The position numbers and the translations under genes are program-made. Shown one piece after another: positions 39,577 to 42,774 of a stretch of DNA of 42,774 bases. Each line of letters opens with the position of its first letter. Position 1 is the first letter of the stretch. The notes under the pieces were generated by a model that searched no databases, was not told where the DNA came from, and saw nothing but the letters and a program-made list of their open reading frames with translations. The stretch is from NCBI GenBank assembly GCA_029239605.1, contig JARBUO010000024.1, forward strand, positions 1 through 42,774, in the 5' to 3' direction. Source of the stretch: Bacillota bacterium (GTDB lineage Bacteria > Bacillota > Clostridia > Peptostreptococcales > Anaerovoracaceae).

Positions 39577-40350
39577 TTATCTCACAGAAGCAATATCCTT
39601 GGAGACATCTTTGAACTTGGCTGCGATCATCGCCAAATCTGATCCAAAGGCTATGTACTGGATTCCTAATTTCGTATATTTTTCGATATCTGCCTTACTG
39701 CCGCAGAATACACCAACCATCTTTCCGTTTTTCAACGCTTCTGCTGTAATACGCTCAACCAGCGCCACAACTTCCGGATGATTCAGCTCTCCGGGATGTC
39801 CCGTTGCCTGACTCAAATCCCCGGGGCCGATGAAAAGCACATCGATTTGAGGAATTTTACATAATTCTTCCACCTTCGCTGCCATTTCAAGATTTTCAAC
39901 ATGAACCACGGAAAGAACATCCTCTTCTGAAGCGTTAAAATATTCATCCTTGGACATAAACGTATACTTTGCAGCTCTCTGAGTCAGCGCAAATCCACGA
40001 CTTCCATTTGGGTAGTATCTCAGTTCACGTACTGCATCCTCTGCCTGCTCTATCGTTCCAACACTGGGAATCTGAACGCCTTGGGCTCCGATATCCGCTG
40101 CGTGAAGTACGTGTTCTCCGGCATAGCTGGGAATCCGAATCACCGCATCGGCGCCGGCCCCGTTTGCAGCCCGGATCATCTGCTCCATCTCGGGATAGGT
40201 AAACGGTGAATGCTCTCCGTCGATAATCACGAAGTCAAAACCCGCATACCCAAGCATTTCTGCAATAGCCGCAGAATTGAACTTAAGAAATGTGCCGATT
40301 ACGACCTCACCCCTTTTCAATCGTCTTTTAATACTTACTCGTTCCAACAA
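39577..40350 (-). CDS. HpcH/HpaI-type 2-oxoacid aldolase
   Basis: Metal-dependent class II pyruvate aldolase, about 257 residues. Core motifs: GTFLKFNSAAIAEMLGYAGFDFVIIDGEHSPFTYPEM (catalytic His), ADAVIRIPSY (Arg), GAQGVQIPSVGTIEQAEDAV, RYYPNGSRGF, VVHVENLEMA (Glu) and IDVLFIGPGDLS (Asp). Such enzymes split 4-hydroxy-2-oxo acids into pyruvate and an aldehyde. No ATG starts the frame; TTG 40350 or 40347 follow GAGGAG at good spacing and are the likely starts. The gene begins 11 bases after the LacI stop and is co-transcribed with it. Confidence 0.88.
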   Translation of the reverse strand: MLERVSIKRRLKRGEVVIGTFLKFNSAAIAEMLGYAGFDFVIIDGEHSPFTYPEMEQMIRAANGAGADAVIRIPSYAGEHVLHAADIGAQGVQIPSVGTIEQAEDAVRELRYYPNGSRGFALTQRAAKYTFMSKDEYFNASEEDVLSVVHVENLEMAAKVEELCKIPQIDVLFIGPGDLSQATGHPGELNHPEVVALVERITAEALKNGKMVGVFCGSKADIEKYTKLGIQYIAFGSDLAMIAAKFKDVSKDIASVR

Positions 40351-40361
40351 AACCACTCCTC

Positions 40362-41348
40362 TCAATCCTTTTTCGGATTATACACCTGCGTCGCAGGGAA
40401 ACAAATTTTTTGTCTTGGTTCTTCTGATTTCTCAATCCTTTTCAGCAAGATCTCTGTTGCTTTTTTACCGATTTCTTCAAGGTCGGCACCTGCATAGACA
40501 TAAGCTGACTCTTCGTAAAGATCAGGCACCGTCTCACAACAGGCAATATCGAAGTCCTTAAGTACTGTCTTTCCTATGGATTTTGCGTATCGAACCACGC
40601 CCAGTGCCATGAGAAAGTTATTGGAGCATACCGCAGTAATATTGGAGTGCGCAAACAATTTTTCACCCAGTGCATAACCGGATGCCATGTCAAGCTTCCC
40701 TTCAAAGATAAGCACCTCATCCACCGGGATTCCGTTATCCTCCAGTGCCATACAGTATCCCAGCCGCCTTTTGGCACTGACGGTGGAAGTGCTGGAGCCT
40801 GACAGATGCGCAATAACGCGGTGTCCGTTGTCAATCAATTCCTGGGTTGCTTTGTAGCTCGCCTCTACATCATCGCCGTAAATCTCATCCAATTCCAGTT
40901 TTTTCAGTTCCCTGTTAATCAGTACAACAGGGCAGTCCACATCCCTCAGGCATTCTTCCAGCTCGTTGCTGCGAACGCCGGTCATGGGTATGATTCCTGC
41001 AAACTGGCAGTCTTTCGCCATTCGAATCAGTCTCTTTTCTTTTTCCACGTCGTACATGCTGTTGTAGATCACCGGCATATAATCTTTTTCTGTCAAAACC
41101 TTCTCAATACCGATAATCGTTTTGGCAAAGTAATGATTCTGTATGTCACCTACAATAACAAGAACAAGCGGAAGTGAGCCTGTAATCATCCCTCTTGCAA
41201 TGATATTGGGCTTATAGTCCAGTTCTCTGATTACCCGCCAGACACTTTCCCGGGTTTTTTCTTTTACGTTAGGATCGTTATTAATGACCCTGGAAACTGT
41301 AGATTTTGATATGCCCAGCTTGGCGGCAATTTCATTTATCGTAGCCAT
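40362..41348 (-). CDS. LacI-family transcriptional regulator
   Basis: DNA-binding repressor, 328 residues. The N-terminal helix-turn-helix reads MATINEIAAKLGISKSTVSRVINNDPNVKEKTR with hinge YKPNIIARGM; a periplasmic-binding-protein-like sensor domain follows. The start at ATG 41348 has GGAG about ten bases upstream; the frame to 41369 lacks support. A perfect TGGGAACGTTCCCA lies 24 bp before the start and a near copy stands at the TRAP promoter, so it probably represses itself, the aldolase and the TRAP operon. Inducer unknown, probably an imported or derived sugar acid. Confidence 0.93.
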   Translation of the reverse strand: MATINEIAAKLGISKSTVSRVINNDPNVKEKTRESVWRVIRELDYKPNIIARGMITGSLPLVLVIVGDIQNHYFAKTIIGIEKVLTEKDYMPVIYNSMYDVEKEKRLIRMAKDCQFAGIIPMTGVRSNELEECLRDVDCPVVLINRELKKLELDEIYGDDVEASYKATQELIDNGHRVIAHLSGSSTSTVSAKRRLGYCMALEDNGIPVDEVLIFEGKLDMASGYALGEKLFAHSNITAVCSNNFLMALGVVRYAKSIGKTVLKDFDIACCETVPDLYEESAYVYAGADLEEIGKKATEILLKRIEKSEEPRQKICFPATQVYNPKKD

Positions 41349-41371
41349 AGCACGGTTACTCCTTGTCATTT

Positions 41372-41385
41372 TGGGAACGTTCCCA
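41372..41385. promoter_or_regulatory. LacI-family operator before the regulator gene
   Basis: Perfect palindrome TGGGAACGTTCCCA just downstream of the predicted start of transcription (near 41393). The same 14-bp core, with one change, occurs at 39526-39539. Confidence 0.85.
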
Positions 41386-41399
41386 TTAATTCTGATACA

Positions 41400-41428
41400 A
41401 TTTTAACATTATGATTCTGTATCGTCAA
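41400..41428 (-). promoter_or_regulatory. Promoter of the LacI-aldolase operon
   Basis: TTGACG (41428-41423, minus) lies 17 bp from TAAAAT (41405-41400). The operator at 41372-41385 would block transcription shortly after its start. Confidence 0.75.
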
Positions 41429-41528
41429 CCTCTTTTTTCATAAAGTTGCTTGCGCTTCATCGATTCTTCTATCAGGCCAATTCCAGGCGGTTTACTTAAG
41501 CCTTATGGATCGTGCTGATAACAAGAAA

Positions 41529-41576
41529 CGGCAGCCGCCGGAACCCCCTGGAAATCAGGAGTTCCAACAGCTGCCG
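41529..41576 (-). terminator. Hairpin after the SLH-protein gene
   Basis: CGGCAGC (41529-41535) pairs with GCTGCCG (41570-41576), with an inner GGAAC/GTTCC pairing. On minus TTTCTTGTT follows. Located 74 bp past the stop codon; a plausible terminator. Confidence 0.65.
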
Positions 41577-41649
41577 CTGCATTAAGCTTCAGCAGTTCTG
41601 CCGTAAAGTATGATTCTTAATGAATCGAAGAATCCCAGAAGAAACGAGT

Positions 41650-42774
41650 TTACAGCTCCATAAGGCGCTTCAGCACCACTGCCACCTCCGCTCTGGTTGC
41701 ACCAGCCTGAGGCATCAGCCGTGAGCCATCACCTTTTCCCTGAAGGATACCATTGCTGCAGGCCCAGTTAAGTCCGTCCCGAAGCTCTGCTGTGATGGCA
41801 AATACGTCTGCGTATTGCTGCACTCCGGGATTTGTTCCTGTCCCGCTTTCCAGCCCCTTATACTTTGCATAACGCCAGAGGATATTTGCCAGCTGTTCTC
41901 TTGTTACCGGTTCCGAAGGCCCGAAGGTTTCCATTCCGTAGTCAGCGATGATTGCATTCTTCATGGCCCAATTGGCTGCATTTGCATACCAGGGTGCTGC
42001 AGTTTGAGCAGACTGGGATGAGGAATCGGAATCAAGCTTTGTTGTACCTGCAGAGTCCATTTTTGTGTCTGCGGAACCCACTTTCGGCGATCCGGCCATA
42101 TTGTAAAGAATCTGTGCAAGCATAGCCCGGTTCATCGGTGCATTGGGTTCAAAGGTGCCGTTTGCATTGCCTTTCATCAATCCTTTTTCATTTACATACA
42201 TTACATAATCAAAGTACCAGGAAGACGCAGGCACATCAGAAAACAGAGAATACGCCTTTTCAGCATCCATGCTGAGGGCTTCTGTGTAATAACCACTCAG
42301 ACCCGCTGAAAATTGAATGGTTCCTGTAGTTTTATCATAAATGCTAGGGATCTTATGAAGCTTTCCGTCCTCATCAAGATAGTATAGGGTTATGGAGTAG
42401 GTAAGCTTTCCGTCCTGAGGCTGATACGGCATACTGATGGTCATGGTATTCTGTAAGCCGCTCAGGGTTGCGTTGTTCAGCTTTACATCAATATCAAATC
42501 GGATTTCAAAGGTCCTGAAAAACGGTGCCGAATAGTTGGAAAGGTTTATTTTTCCAATGATGCCGCTTCCCCCTTCCAGGCTTTTGAAATATCTACAGCC
42601 GGTCATGTTGTTGATAATATCTTCAACGGTAACGTTATAGTCTGAGGTCTTCAGCAGCTTTTCCAGTTCAGAATGAACCTCTGCCACCTGACTGTCGCTC
42701 TGATAGAAATTGCTGGAAGACCAGCTTTTTGAAGCCAGATATTTGTCGAAGAGCGCTTTGCCTCCGCCTCTTTG
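41650..42774 (-). CDS. SLH-domain cell-surface protein, 5' end outside window
   Basis: C-terminal 374 residues of a protein whose frame stays open to the window edge; the GTG at 42687 is internal. The last 190 residues form three S-layer homology repeats: FSDVPASSWYFDYVMYVNEKGLMKG with NRAMLAQILYNMAG; WYANAANWAMKNAIIADYG with TREQLANILWRYAKYKG; and YADVFAITAELRDGLNWACSNGILQG with TRAEVAVVLKRLMEL. These bind secondary cell-wall polymers. Upstream (about residues 55-150) is a beta-rich region, YQPQDGKLTYSITLYYLDEDGKLHKIPSIYD, like that of other clostridial SLH proteins. The Ser/Asp-rich linker (TKMDSAGTTKLDSDSSSQS) lies between SLH repeats 1 and 2. The missing N terminus should hold a signal peptide and the functional domain. 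Confidence 0.88.
   Translation of the reverse strand, partial: QRGGGKALFDKYLASKSWSSSNFYQSDSQVAEVHSELEKLLKTSDYNVTVEDIINNMTGCRYFKSLEGGSGIIGKINLSNYSAPFFRTFEIRFDIDVKLNNATLSGLQNTMTISMPYQPQDGKLTYSITLYYLDEDGKLHKIPSIYDKTTGTIQFSAGLSGYYTEALSMDAEKAYSLFSDVPASSWYFDYVMYVNEKGLMKGNANGTFEPNAPMNRAMLAQILYNMAGSPKVGSADTKMDSAGTTKLDSDSSSQSAQTAAPWYANAANWAMKNAIIADYGMETFGPSEPVTREQLANILWRYAKYKGLESGTGTNPGVQQYADVFAITAELRDGLNWACSNGILQGKGDGSRLMPQAGATRAEVAVVLKRLMEL

Overview
The window looks like chromosomal DNA of an anaerobic, spore-forming member of the Bacillota, probably class Clostridia. The evidence is a spore photoproduct lyase, an oxygen-sensitive sulfatase maturase, EtfAB with an acyl-CoA dehydrogenase, a phosphate acetyl/butyryltransferase, S-layer homology domains, many lipoprotein-type binding proteins and strong AGGAGG-type ribosome binding sites. 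Almost every gene is on the minus strand. Only a partial LysE-type exporter and a small kinase-like gene are on plus. No rRNA, tRNA, CRISPR array, insertion sequence or prophage was seen.

Layout. Positions 1-12200 hold mostly single-gene units: LysE exporter (partial), isoprenylcysteine-type methyltransferase, flavodoxin-ferredoxin protein, DUF1848 protein, M20-type amidase, spore photoproduct lyase, membrane-anchored amidase, panC, phosphotransacylase, ndk, acyl-CoA ligase and the kinase-like protein. Positions 12197-28022 hold a coherent block: sensor kinase and AraC-type response regulator, then a lipoprotein binding protein, two permeases, two ATPases, three signal-peptide-less Cys-type sulfatases, a chromate-family transporter and an anaerobic sulfatase maturase. 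Read together, this suggests import of an organosulfate, cytoplasmic desulfation by sulfatases activated by their own maturase, and possibly anion export. The substrate is unknown.

Positions 28178-41429 hold a catabolic block: EtfBA, acyl-CoA dehydrogenase, a TIM-barrel isomerase, thiolase, a two-subunit CoA-transferase, cupin, a DUF6282 hydrolase, a TRAP transporter, an HpcH/HpaI aldolase and a LacI regulator. Two near-identical palindromes, one before the LacI gene and one before the TRAP binding-protein gene, predict a LacI-controlled TRAP regulon. The last gene, cut by the window edge, encodes an SLH-domain surface protein.

Most distinctive points: the sulfatase/ABC/maturase/CHR operon; its two ATPases, whose complementary motif defects predict one active and one degenerate ATP site; direct repeats 21 bp apart at the binding-protein promoter; a kinase-like protein that ends just after its DFG-like motif; and several short tandem repeat arrays that start in the last codons of genes and continue past the stop codon.
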